Assembly: GCF_000470315.2 (NCBI RefSeq)
Contig: NZ_CBRF02000005.1
Location: 62,001 to 126,000, forward strand
DNA: 64,000 bases
DNA from: Psychromonas sp. SP041
GTDB lineage: Bacteria > Pseudomonadota > Gammaproteobacteria > Enterobacterales > Psychromonadaceae
Direction of reading: 5' to 3'
The position numbers and the translations under genes were made by a program. Below, piece after piece: positions 1 through 8,487 of this stretch. Each line of letters begins with the position of its first letter. Position 1 is the first letter of the stretch. The notes under the pieces are model-generated. The model was not told the DNA's origin and ran no database searches. It saw only the letters and a list, made by a program, of their open reading frames with translations.

Positions 1-631
1 GCGCACTACCTGATGGGCCACCTAGACATTTTTGTAATCCAACAGAAACCGCATCTAAGTGCCATTCATCCATTTTTAATTCGTTGCCAGCTATAGAAGC
101 GGTTGCATCACAGTAGAATAAAACGCCGTGACGTTGACAAATTTCGCCGATTTCAGCAAGAGGTTGGTTCATGGTGGTCGAAGTATCACCTTGTACCGTA
201 GCTAATAGTTTTGGTTGGAACTCTTTGATCGCTTTTTCTACTAACTCTGGCGGGCAAACTTCACCCCATTCGATATCAATGGTTTTAACCACGGCACCAA
301 CACGTTGTGCAATTTCACATAACAAGTGACCAAAGCGTCCAATCACTGGGATTAACACTTTATCGCCTGGTTGTAGAATTGAAACTAATACTGCCTCGAT
401 GCCTGCTCGTGCAGTGCCATCAACCAACATAGTTTGTTTATTATTCGTCTCAAGCACACCACGATAAAGTGATTGCACTTGATTCATGTAACCTGTCATC
501 ACTGGGTCGTATTGACCGATTAAGGCAGATGAAATCGCTTGATGCACACGTGGATACGCGTTGATTGGGCCTGGTCCCATTAATAGACGAACAGGTGGGT
601 TAAGCGTTTCAAATAAAGTCTTAGTTGTCAT
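1..631 (-). CDS. Class V PLP aminotransferase, ureidoglycine/alanine-glyoxylate type (3' part missing)
   Basis: The first 210 codons are present; the gene runs off the left edge. The protein opens with the LLMGPGPINAYPRV segment typical of the serine-pyruvate / alanine-glyoxylate / PucG-HpxJ group. YCDATAS carries the cofactor-ring Asp, and LQKCLGGPSG carries the probable PLP Schiff-base lysine, about Lys201. Family members are about 390-415 residues, so roughly half is missing. The ATG at 631 overlaps the end of the upstream gene by 11 bp and follows GGAGAA, a good ribosome binding site, so the two are translationally coupled. In purine catabolism this family transfers the amino group of (S)-ureidoglycine to glyoxylate, giving oxalurate. 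The neighbouring oxamate-hydrolase-like and amidase genes favour that role, but alanine- or serine-glyoxylate transaminase cannot be excluded. Specificity is inferred. Confidence 0.8.
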   Translation of the reverse strand, partial: MTTKTLFETLNPPVRLLMGPGPINAYPRVHQAISSALIGQYDPVMTGYMNQVQSLYRGVLETNNKQTMLVDGTARAGIEAVLVSILQPGDKVLIPVIGRFGHLLCEIAQRVGAVVKTIDIEWGEVCPPELVEKAIKEFQPKLLATVQGDTSTTMNQPLAEIGEICQRHGVLFYCDATASIAGNELKMDEWHLDAVSVGLQKCLGGPSGSA

Positions 632-2198
632 TGTTTTCTCCGAGTAAACTTTGCCCATCGCTACGTGGGTCGCTAGTTGCAACTACTTTCCCGTATTGAT
701 CGAGCATAATGGCACCAGCGTGCCCCATTAATTCATTGTTATCTGTCACTGTGGTGATGTCGTGACCAAGCGCTTTAAGTGTTGCGCCATGTTGTTGATA
801 AAGCTGATTTTCTAAACGTAAATTATTGGTGCTGTCACCCCAAGTTCGACCTAATAACCAACGTGGAGAAGCCACTGCATCTGATAAATTCATCCCTTGA
901 TAGATATAACGGCTAAATAAGCAGGCTTGAGTTTGTGGTTGTCCTTCGCCACCCATTGAACCGTAAACGAGTCGACGGCCATCATTAAATTCAGCATAGG
1001 CAGGGTTTAGGGTATGGAATGGTTTTTTGCCTGCCGCAAGCACATTGTGATGGTTGGCATCTAACGTGAAGCTTTTACCGCGAATGTTCCAAGTAATACC
1101 ACTCGTCGGTAGCACAACACCTGAACCAAACTCCCAATAAATACTTTGTATGAAACTGACCATGGTGCCGTATTGATCCGTTGCCCCCATCCACACGGTA
1201 TCGCCTGGTTTAGCTAAATGTGGCCAAGGTAAGGCTTTTTGAAAAGAGATGTTCGCAGCACACTGTGTAATAACATCGTCGCTTAACCACTCTTGTAATG
1301 GTTTTTGTAAATAAGCAGGATCTGTAATTTGTTGGTCACGAATAATAAAAGCTTGTTTACTGGCTTCTACGAGTAAGTGAATATGTTCAACCTCAGAAGT
1401 GACTTGATCAACGAGACGATCGTAAATCGCTAAAATTAATAATGAAGCTAAGCCTTGAGTTGGTGCATCTAAGTTATACAAACTGCCTTTTGAAATATCG
1501 ACGGTCAAGGGGGTTGATACTGTTGCTTGGTACTGATGAAAATCTTCTAAGGTTAATGGGCTACCTGCTTCAATTAGTTCATCGGCCATTTGTTGCGCTA
1601 GTTCACCACGATAGAAATCATCTAAACCTGCTTTTGCTAAGTGTTTAAAGGTATCTGCTAACGGTTGGTTAGTCAGTTTTTCGCCCACTTTTAATACTTC
1701 ACCTTGATTCAAAAAACGTTCTGCAAAAGCGCTTAAATGGCTTAAACGAGAGAAGGTTTTGTCACTGGCATCGACTAGACTTTGCGTTATTTCAATACCT
1801 TTTTCAGCGGCATCAATAGCAGGTTGAAGTAGTGAGTTTAGTGTGTGATCACCTGAATTTAAGGTGAGTGCTTGTTGCCAACCCGCAATGGTACCTGCCA
1901 TGGTTAATGCTGCATTACCGCCACTTTCTGGTAACTCATCTGCTTGTTGGCGATAGCTTTCAATATCTATATTCAATGCTGCTGCACCGCAAGCATCAAT
2001 TGCGATTGGTTTTTCACCTGCTTTACAAATTAGCCAGAATCCATCACCACCAATACTGTTCATGTGTGGATATTGCACCGTTATCATTGCCGCCGCTGCA
2101 ACCATTGCCTCACTAGCGGTTCCACCTGCGTCTAATATCGCTTGCCCAGCTTGTGCTGCTTTATAATGAGGTGCGGTAAATGAAGTTTGAAATGCCAT
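621..2198 (-). CDS. Gamma-glutamyltransferase-family Ntn hydrolase, oxamate amidohydrolase (HpxW)-like
   Basis: This 525-residue protein belongs to the gamma-glutamyltranspeptidase family of self-cleaving N-terminal-nucleophile hydrolases. The probable nucleophile is Thr334 in GDTVWMGATD, at the start of the small subunit; the SFIQSIYWEFGSG and GSMGGEGQPQ stretches are family hallmarks. There is no signal peptide, unlike periplasmic glutathione-degrading GGTs, so a cytoplasmic metabolic enzyme is expected. The length matches Klebsiella HpxW, which hydrolyses oxamate to oxalate and ammonia at the end of the ureidoglycine transaminase branch. The adjacent aminotransferase, amidase and RpiR regulator support this reading. 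It starts 3 bp after the amidase gene and overlaps the aminotransferase gene. It could instead be another cytoplasmic GGT-like amidohydrolase (YwrD type). Family is seen; substrate is inferred. Confidence 0.82.
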   Translation of the reverse strand: MAFQTSFTAPHYKAAQAGQAILDAGGTASEAMVAAAAMITVQYPHMNSIGGDGFWLICKAGEKPIAIDACGAAALNIDIESYRQQADELPESGGNAALTMAGTIAGWQQALTLNSGDHTLNSLLQPAIDAAEKGIEITQSLVDASDKTFSRLSHLSAFAERFLNQGEVLKVGEKLTNQPLADTFKHLAKAGLDDFYRGELAQQMADELIEAGSPLTLEDFHQYQATVSTPLTVDISKGSLYNLDAPTQGLASLLILAIYDRLVDQVTSEVEHIHLLVEASKQAFIIRDQQITDPAYLQKPLQEWLSDDVITQCAANISFQKALPWPHLAKPGDTVWMGATDQYGTMVSFIQSIYWEFGSGVVLPTSGITWNIRGKSFTLDANHHNVLAAGKKPFHTLNPAYAEFNDGRRLVYGSMGGEGQPQTQACLFSRYIYQGMNLSDAVASPRWLLGRTWGDSTNNLRLENQLYQQHGATLKALGHDITTVTDNNELMGHAGAIMLDQYGKVVATSDPRSDGQSLLGENNDN

Positions 2199-2201
2199 TT
2201 G

Positions 2202-3392
2202 TTACTCTCCTTGCCATAAGCTAAGACCAGTTTCGATTAAATCTGCTTCTTTATCTGCAATACTCATTAACGAGAAACCACAAGGACCTTCCGTTAGACC
2301 TTGCATCGGTAGATGTAATTGTGGAAAACCAGCTAAACCTGCAATACTGGTCAATCCCATTAATTGTGAGCGATATTCAGCTAATTCATCGCCTACCATT
2401 GTCAATGCTGGTGGACCACCTGGTGTCGTCGGTAATATCCATAATCCGTGCATCTCATCAAATAGAGACAAGAGCTTTTGTTGGAATGTATGTTGTTGTG
2501 CTTTCGCTTCAATATATTGTTGCTGAGTGATGCTGCGAGCCCAAATGACGCGCTGCATAATAGAGGGGTCTAATGAATCGCCATGCTCTGTTAGCCAAGT
2601 ATCGTGACCTTCAATAATTTCAAAGCCTTGGATAGTGCGGAATAATAAACTTAAGTCATTCAGAGTTTGTTCTGTATCGGCTAATAGGTTACAGCTTAAT
2701 AATTCGATATTCGCTTCTACACACCACTGTTTGAGTCCACTTAACCTCTGTGGGCTAAGTTGATTTGCTAAGGTGCTATCAAGGTAAAGTGTTGTCGATT
2801 TTTGCCCTGGCTGTTTTTGCTCTGCCAATACGTTAAACACAGTGGATAATATGGTTAAGTCATGACTAAATATGCCTGCTGTATCAAAACTCTTTGCCAG
2901 TTCAAAAGTATTGTCTAAGGCTAATTTCCCAAGTGTCGGGCGCAAACCAAACAAACCACAATAACTCGCCGGAACACGTACCGAACCACCGGTATCAGTA
3001 CCGATTGAGAAGTCAGCTTCACCGTTAGCAACGGCAACCGCGCTGCCACTTGACGACCCGCCGGGTAAACAACCAGGTGTAAGAGGGTTCACTGGCGTAC
3101 CGTAATGAATATTTTGACCATTTAAGCTATAGGCTAATTCATCGGTTTGCACTCGCCCTACACAATTAGCTCCTTGCGCTAATAGTTTTTTAATTACACT
3201 TGCCGTTTGTTGTGCTGGCTCATGGCTTGTTAACCAAGCTGGGTTGCCAGCTCCTGTGGCATAACCTTTCACATCAAATAGGTCTTTAAATACAAATGTT
3301 AATTCACTAAGCACACCTTCAGCCGTTGCAGCTAAGTTACTTGGGCCTTGTATGCAATAAACACGAGTGTCTTTAGCGGTTGTTTCATTCAT
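2202..3392 (-). CDS. Amidase-signature enzyme (AMI1/AtzE-like)
   Basis: A 396-residue amidase-signature hydrolase. The Ser-cisSer-Lys triad is visible: Lys36 in FVFKDLFDVKG, the cis-Ser around 113 in PGGSSSGSA, and the nucleophile Ser137 in GTDTGGSVRVP. At about 400 residues it resembles the short plant AMI1 (indole-acetamide hydrolase) type and bacterial AtzE-like enzymes more than 450-500 residue GatA. No partner GatB or GatC is nearby. It lies in a same-strand run between the permease gene (51 bp upstream) and the GGT-like gene (3 bp downstream), so it is probably co-transcribed. In hpx-type clusters an AtzE-family amidase accompanies HpxW; a role in hydrolysing oxalurate or a related ureide amide is plausible but unproven. 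Confidence 0.85.
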   Translation of the reverse strand: MNETTAKDTRVYCIQGPSNLAATAEGVLSELTFVFKDLFDVKGYATGAGNPAWLTSHEPAQQTASVIKKLLAQGANCVGRVQTDELAYSLNGQNIHYGTPVNPLTPGCLPGGSSSGSAVAVANGEADFSIGTDTGGSVRVPASYCGLFGLRPTLGKLALDNTFELAKSFDTAGIFSHDLTILSTVFNVLAEQKQPGQKSTTLYLDSTLANQLSPQRLSGLKQWCVEANIELLSCNLLADTEQTLNDLSLLFRTIQGFEIIEGHDTWLTEHGDSLDPSIMQRVIWARSITQQQYIEAKAQQHTFQQKLLSLFDEMHGLWILPTTPGGPPALTMVGDELAEYRSQLMGLTSIAGLAGFPQLHLPMQGLTEGPCGFSLMSIADKEADLIETGLSLWQGE

Positions 3393-3443
3393 ATTTAAAG
3401 TTCCTTTTATATAATATTATTGATATTTAGCGCGTCTAAATGA

Positions 3444-4448
3444 CTAATTATTTGAAGCCGGGGTCACTTGTTCACTTTGTGCTGCATAGCGGCTAGCTAA
3501 TATTGCACAATAGAAGATCTGAATTGGGTGATACAACATGATAGGTAACAAGATCATCCCAAGATCTGGGTTACTACCAAAAATAACAGTGGCCATTGGA
3601 ATACCAGCAGCAAGGGTTTTTTTAGTTGCGCAGAAAACAACAGCGACTTCATCAGCTCGTTCGAATTTACTGCGGCGTGCTCCCCATTGAATAAGGTGCA
3701 CCATACAGAGCAAGACAACGATACAAATAACGATTGAGGTAATCAGCATTTCTATTGTGAATGTGCTCCATATACCGTTTGCCACAGAATCACAAAAAGC
3801 GTTATAAACAATTAACAAGATGACGTATTTATCAACTTTACTAACTACTGATTTATGTTTTTGAGCAAACTTCAATAATAATGGGCGTGCTAATTGACCA
3901 AGAATCATTGGTAATAATAATAATTTTGAAATAGAAATAATCGACGCCATTAAGTCTAGCTCTACACCTTCAAATCCCATAAATGCTTGGATTAACAATG
4001 GCGTAATAAAGATACCCAAAATACTTGAAAGCGATGCGTTAAAGATGGCGCCAGGAACATTACCTTTACCGACACTGGTCATCGCCACTGAAGAGGAGAT
4101 CGTACTTGGTAAAACAAATAGATAACAAAAACCAAACGCTAAAGCCGCTGGCATATAATTTAAGAAAATATCCCCAAAAATAACCCAAAGTAGTGGGTAA
4201 GCCACAAAGGTCGCTAGCTGGATATAAATATGCATGCGCCAGTTACTGATACCCGCTTTAATAGCAGAAGGTGATAGGCCTAAACCATGTAAGAAAAATA
4301 CAATCGCGACGCCAATACCTGTTATTTTATCGAGATGAATTAACCCACCACTTTTTCCAACATCAGCACTAATAGCAGCTAACGCAATCGCTACGACCAT
4401 ACCCACTAAAAACCATTCTTTTTTAAGCTTACTTATCATATTTATCAT
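3444..4448 (-). CDS. Bile acid:sodium symporter superfamily permease (YfeH/SLC10A7-like)
   Basis: A 334-residue hydrophobic protein with about nine or ten membrane segments. It closely follows the pattern of E. coli YfeH: an early FFLHGLGLS segment, a LPSTISSSVAMTS crossing motif, and a late VVFCATKKTLAAGIPMA segment. This is the SBF-like family related to SLC10A7. The substrate is unknown; organic anions are typical of the superfamily. Position between the RpiR regulator and the amidase, all on the minus strand, suggests it imports the compound the downstream enzymes degrade (for example a ureide or oxamate-like anion). That is inference from context. Two in-frame start codons (MINM) exist; the second would shorten it by three residues. 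Confidence 0.85.
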   Translation of the reverse strand: MINMISKLKKEWFLVGMVVAIALAAISADVGKSGGLIHLDKITGIGVAIVFFLHGLGLSPSAIKAGISNWRMHIYIQLATFVAYPLLWVIFGDIFLNYMPAALAFGFCYLFVLPSTISSSVAMTSVGKGNVPGAIFNASLSSILGIFITPLLIQAFMGFEGVELDLMASIISISKLLLLPMILGQLARPLLLKFAQKHKSVVSKVDKYVILLIVYNAFCDSVANGIWSTFTIEMLITSIVICIVVLLCMVHLIQWGARRSKFERADEVAVVFCATKKTLAAGIPMATVIFGSNPDLGMILLPIMLYHPIQIFYCAILASRYAAQSEQVTPASNN

Positions 4449-4489
4449 CTATTTATTTACTCTTTCGATCCGTTTTATAATTTAATTAA

Positions 4490-5308
4490 CTACTCTAACT
4501 CATTGAGTTTTGAGTAATTGACACTTATTTTGCTACTAACTTTAGTGGCGTTCCCTTTTAATACTTGATAAGTATTATTAACCAAATGAGAAATTAAACT
4601 CATTGGGACTGAATAACTATCGAGTGGTGTTTCATTATTCATGTGGCATATCAACAGGTGGCTCGCACTCGGTGCATATTTTTGCCCTGATTGATCAGTG
4701 ATCAATAATGTTTTATTACCTTGTAACTGTTCAATCATTTTAGAAAAATGACTGACTCGTCGACGGATCCCTATCACAATCACAAAATCAGTGTCTTCAA
4801 TAGCGGCTAAATCCTCCCCGATTGTTTGCCCGGGTAAAGGCAGTAGCTCTACGTTTCCGCGACATTGCATTAACTGTTGTCTAAAATGCATCGCTAGTGG
4901 ATAACTATTGCGGTAACCAATAATTTTAATGCGCGGTGCGTTAGCGAGGCTATCAATAAGAGGACCAAGATCTGTGCTATTAATTTGCTCTCGTAAAAGT
5001 TCTAGCGCTTGAATCTCTTGATGAAAATCACAATTTTCCAATGACTTGGTTAATACCGGCTCACCGCTTTCTCGCACTTGTAAGAGTTCGTTACGTAATG
5101 ACAAATGATCTGCATAACCTAAACGGCGAATAAAACGACTAACGCTGGTTTTAGAAACAGAACAAACTTCAGCTATTTCATTGGTTGACATGATCAATAT
5201 TTTCTCTGGGTTAAGCAGTAAATAGTCAGCTAAACGACGACTATTCGCTGTTAATTCAGAATAATGATGATTAATACGATCGGTTAATGAGTGGCTATTG
5301 TGTGTCAT
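4490..5308 (-). CDS. RpiR/MurR-family transcriptional regulator
   Basis: A 272-residue regulator with an N-terminal HTH_6 DNA-binding domain (about residues 5-85; EIAEVCSVSKTSVSRFIRRLG is the helix-turn-helix region) and a C-terminal SIS sugar/phosphometabolite-binding domain (about 105-245, with KIIGYRNSY and VIVIGIRRR strands). It is the first gene of the minus-strand catabolic run and probably controls it and the divergent GNAT-nitrilase gene across the 520-bp intergenic space. Klebsiella oxamate-utilisation genes are also accompanied by an RpiR-type regulator as I recall, which fits. The RBS on the minus strand (AAAAGGAATGGGAA just before the ATG) is strong. Ligand unknown. Confidence 0.88.
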   Translation of the reverse strand: MTHNSHSLTDRINHHYSELTANSRRLADYLLLNPEKILIMSTNEIAEVCSVSKTSVSRFIRRLGYADHLSLRNELLQVRESGEPVLTKSLENCDFHQEIQALELLREQINSTDLGPLIDSLANAPRIKIIGYRNSYPLAMHFRQQLMQCRGNVELLPLPGQTIGEDLAAIEDTDFVIVIGIRRRVSHFSKMIEQLQGNKTLLITDQSGQKYAPSASHLLICHMNNETPLDSYSVPMSLISHLVNNTYQVLKGNATKVSSKISVNYSKLNELE

Positions 5309-5828
5309 TTCCCATTCCTTTTCCTTTCACTGTCGGTCCTTTTATTTTTTATATTATTTCAAAGACGTCAGAAAATTTACTGTGCTTCTGTTTCAGAGAT
5401 AATGCTTTATGTCTTAGCTTATTTCTCATAAGTGATTTAGGTCGATACTTACTTAGTCAAAGCTGACTAGCATTTGAGATTATATATTTATACCGGTCAA
5501 AGTGAAACGATCGAAACTTTATTTGTTATTTTTGCAACGAACGTGCCATATTTTTTTTGGATAAAATTTTATATAAAACAATAGGTTATTTTTTTTAATT
5601 AAATGTTAGATAAATTTTTAACGTTATTTTTTCTTTCTTAGTGCAAAACATGCACTGTAAAAGAGCAGTCTATTTAAGCTTTTTCGTGAAGAGTAATGAT
5701 TTATAGGGTGTTTATGTTTGGTTATATATACCGATAAGACTGTTCTTGTTTTTTATATTCTTATTCCTTGTAAACAAATGAAAAACTAAAATATACTCAG
5801 ACCTTTATACTCACTGTAGGTTTTTTTA
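5309..5828. other. 520-bp divergent intergenic region
   Basis: AT-rich spacer between the divergently transcribed RpiR regulator and GNAT-nitrilase genes. It must hold both promoters. A short palindrome-like GAAACGATCGAAAC occurs near 5502-5515 and could be part of an operator, but I cannot tie it to a known RpiR site. No ORF or RNA gene is apparent. Confidence 0.4.
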
Positions 5829-7349
5829 ATGCAAAACATAGAGAATGTAGAATTATCATTTTTAAGTCTTGATGACTATCAAGAACTGAAAGCCGCCATG
5901 ATTGACGCTTATACCAGCCTTGCAGACCCATATTGGGAAGAACACCAGATTGAAACCTTGATTAATAAGTTTCCCGAAGGACAAATCGTTATTAAAGTGA
6001 ATGACCATATTGCTGGTTGCGCGCTGTCTATTCGAGTTGATTATGATGCTTTTGAAGAAGCGCATACTTATAACGAGATCACTGGTAACGATACGTTTAA
6101 TACACATACTTCCTATGGCGATACGTTATACGGTATTGATGTTTTCATTAAAGCAGAGTTTCGTGGTTTAAGACTTGGACGACGTCTTTACGATTACCGT
6201 AAAGAGTTGTGTGAAAGATTAAATTTAAAAGGCATTACTTTCGGTGGACGTATTCCAAATTATCATAAATATGCCGATAAAATCTCGCCTAAAGAATACA
6301 TTGAAAAAGTAAAACGCAAAGAGATCCACGATCCTGTTTTAAACTTTCAAATTTCTAACGACTTTCATCCTGCGAGAATTTTAAAGGGGTACCTTGAAGG
6401 TGATAATGGTTCTAATGATTATGCTGTATTGCTTAAATGGAGCAATATTTATTATGAGAAACCAAATAAAGAAACGGTTCCGACTAAGAAGTTAGTGCGT
6501 CTTGGCTTAATACAATGGCAAATGCGTTCATACAAAAATCTTGATGAGTTAATGGAGCAAGTTGAGTATTTCGTTGATGCTGTTGCTGGTTATCGTTCTG
6601 ATTTTGCCTTATTCCCTGAATTCTTTAATGCCCCTTTAATGGCTGAAAATAACCATATCAGTGAACCTCAAGCGATTCGTGAGTTGGCGAAGCATACAGA
6701 GGTGATTGTACAAAAGTTTACTGACTTGGCGATCAGTTACAATATCAATATCATCACGGGCAGCATGCCTGAAATCGTTGATGATCGTTTATATAACGTT
6801 GGTTATTTATGTCGTAGAGATGGGACTAAAGAGCGCTTTGAAAAACTCCATGTAACACCTGATGAAGTTAAAGTGTGGGGAATGGAAGGTGGGACTCAAC
6901 TCAAAGCCTTTGATACCGACTGTGGAAAAATTGGTGTATTGGTCTGTTATGACTCAGAATTTCCTGAGTTAAGCCGAATTTTGGCAGATGACGGAATGGA
7001 TATTTTATTTGTGCCGTTCTTAACAGATACACAAAATGGTTATTCGCGTGTAAGAGCTTGCTCACAAGCAAGGGCGATTGAAAACGAATGTTATGTGGCG
7101 ATTGCAGGCGGGGTAGGTAACTTACCTAAAGTGCATAATATGGACATACAATATGCACAGTCTGCTGTATTTACACCTTGTGATTTTGCTTTCCCTGCTA
7201 ATGGCGTTAAAGCTGAAGCAACACCTAACACTGAAATGATATTGATTGCGGATGTCGATCTTTATTTATTAAAAGAGTTGCATCAGTTTGGTAGTGTGAA
7301 AAATCTGAAAGATAGACGAACTGATTTATTTGAATTAAGAAAACGTTAG
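5829..7349 (+). CDS. GNAT acetyltransferase-nitrilase (carbon-nitrogen hydrolase) fusion
   Basis: This 506-residue protein has two enzyme domains. Residues about 5-215 form a GNAT N-acetyltransferase, with the acetyl-CoA loop in AEFRGLRLGRRLYDYRK. Residues about 225-500 form a nitrilase-superfamily amidase with an intact catalytic triad: Glu264 (FPEFF), Lys339 (FEKLH) and Cys373 (VCYDSEFPE). Proteins with this architecture and about 510 residues are widespread in bacteria as bifunctional GNAT / carbon-nitrogen hydrolase family members, with no settled substrate. It is divergent from the RpiR-led amidase operon, so it may act on the same or a related amide substrate. RBS is weak, with TGTAGG about 12 bp upstream of the ATG. 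Confidence 0.88.
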   Translation: MQNIENVELSFLSLDDYQELKAAMIDAYTSLADPYWEEHQIETLINKFPEGQIVIKVNDHIAGCALSIRVDYDAFEEAHTYNEITGNDTFNTHTSYGDTLYGIDVFIKAEFRGLRLGRRLYDYRKELCERLNLKGITFGGRIPNYHKYADKISPKEYIEKVKRKEIHDPVLNFQISNDFHPARILKGYLEGDNGSNDYAVLLKWSNIYYEKPNKETVPTKKLVRLGLIQWQMRSYKNLDELMEQVEYFVDAVAGYRSDFALFPEFFNAPLMAENNHISEPQAIRELAKHTEVIVQKFTDLAISYNINIITGSMPEIVDDRLYNVGYLCRRDGTKERFEKLHVTPDEVKVWGMEGGTQLKAFDTDCGKIGVLVCYDSEFPELSRILADDGMDILFVPFLTDTQNGYSRVRACSQARAIENECYVAIAGGVGNLPKVHNMDIQYAQSAVFTPCDFAFPANGVKAEATPNTEMILIADVDLYLLKELHQFGSVKNLKDRRTDLFELRKR

Positions 7350-7353
7350 TACT

Positions 7354-7517
7354 AATACCAAAAGAATTAATGAGGTGATCATTCTTGCTGGTTAAAATCA
7401 CCCCTAACTGCGTTGTGATTTTTGAAGTGAGAACAACTATCTCCTACAACTCACGCCTTATTAGTGTTGATTTTTACTGCGCAATCTCTGATCACTTATT
7501 TAATTCCATTGGTATAA
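7354..7517. repeat. Palindromic repeat, family A copy 1
   Basis: A 164-bp element bounded by AATACCAA and TTGGTATA, directly after the GNAT-nitrilase gene. It shares a colinear framework with the copy at 46062-46224: TGCTxGTTAAAAT, CGTTGTxGATTTT, TGAGAA, CGCCTT and TTATTTA occur in the same order and spacing. By eye the two are about 60 percent identical. It contains no plausible gene. It looks like an old non-autonomous mobile element (MITE-like). Confidence 0.65.
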
Positions 7518-8487
7518 ATTTGTATGAGGTGATGCTTATGTAAGTATGGACTCATATAAGAATAAGCGAGTTTATTTACTTTGGTATCAATAAATCAGCT
7601 CATATAAATTAGCTGCGCCTTTAAATTTAAATCAAAATAGTGAACAATATTTTGACATTATATTGTTTGCTATTATTGCTAATCCTCATAGGGTAAAACG
7701 ATTTTTTGACTGTTATTCATAATATGTACATATTAATTCCCTTCAAAAAAAATTTATAAAAAAATAAACTTTATAACAAACGCTAACCTAACTCGATTTT
7801 TTAGTAAGTCGTGCTTGTAAATACCTTCCTCTAAAAATCAATGATATTTTGATACTGATTAAATGAGAGTATAAAAATATTTTTTTATTTCACAAAAAAA
7901 CTGATATTAATCAATCTAATATCTAACTTTAAAATTATTTTAAATTCAATAGTGATCTTATCTAATCTCATTTACGTACTGGTTGTTAGATAATCTTATT
8001 GTTCTTTGGTAGCTGCCCTTTTATAGACTTTAATTTTAGTTACTTTAAAAATTCTAAGTAGAGATATAACAAAGTATTATACGTTTATTAAATTTGCTTT
8101 ATAATAGACCGTTCTTAGAATTTTTATCCTATACTTGGGCATGCTAGTTATTTTATTTGTCATTATTTTTATATCGCATTAAATAATGAATAGTAAAATA
8201 TTTATACCACTAGTGAGATGTTTTTATGTTTTACTTTGTTTTTAATTTGACTTTAAATTGGTTTTTTACTAATTAAGTTTATTAAATACATTGGTAATAA
8301 AGGACAGTTTTTTGAAGAACCTTTGGGAAGTGTTTATATTATTAACCTTTCCAACATTTAATTTGCAAATTAAATATCAGAATGATATTTTTTGCTAAAA
8401 TTATTATTTTTTATTGCGTTTTTTAAGTGTTTATATATAAAGATAATCACTTTTTTACTCAATTAACTAATCAAATGGAATACCGAT
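7518..8487. other. Long AT-rich intergenic region upstream of the OmpA gene
   Basis: About 970 bp with runs of A and T and no credible ORF, RNA gene or long hairpin that I can see. The promoter and 5' leader of the OmpA-like gene must lie in its right part. The ATG at 8488 is preceded by AATGGAAT about 10 bp upstream. Confidence 0.4.

Noticed and set aside
7518-8487. Possible small RNA or gene in the long spacer before the OmpA gene
   Set aside because: I found no hairpin with T run, no tRNA-like fold and no credible ORF, only AT-rich sequence.
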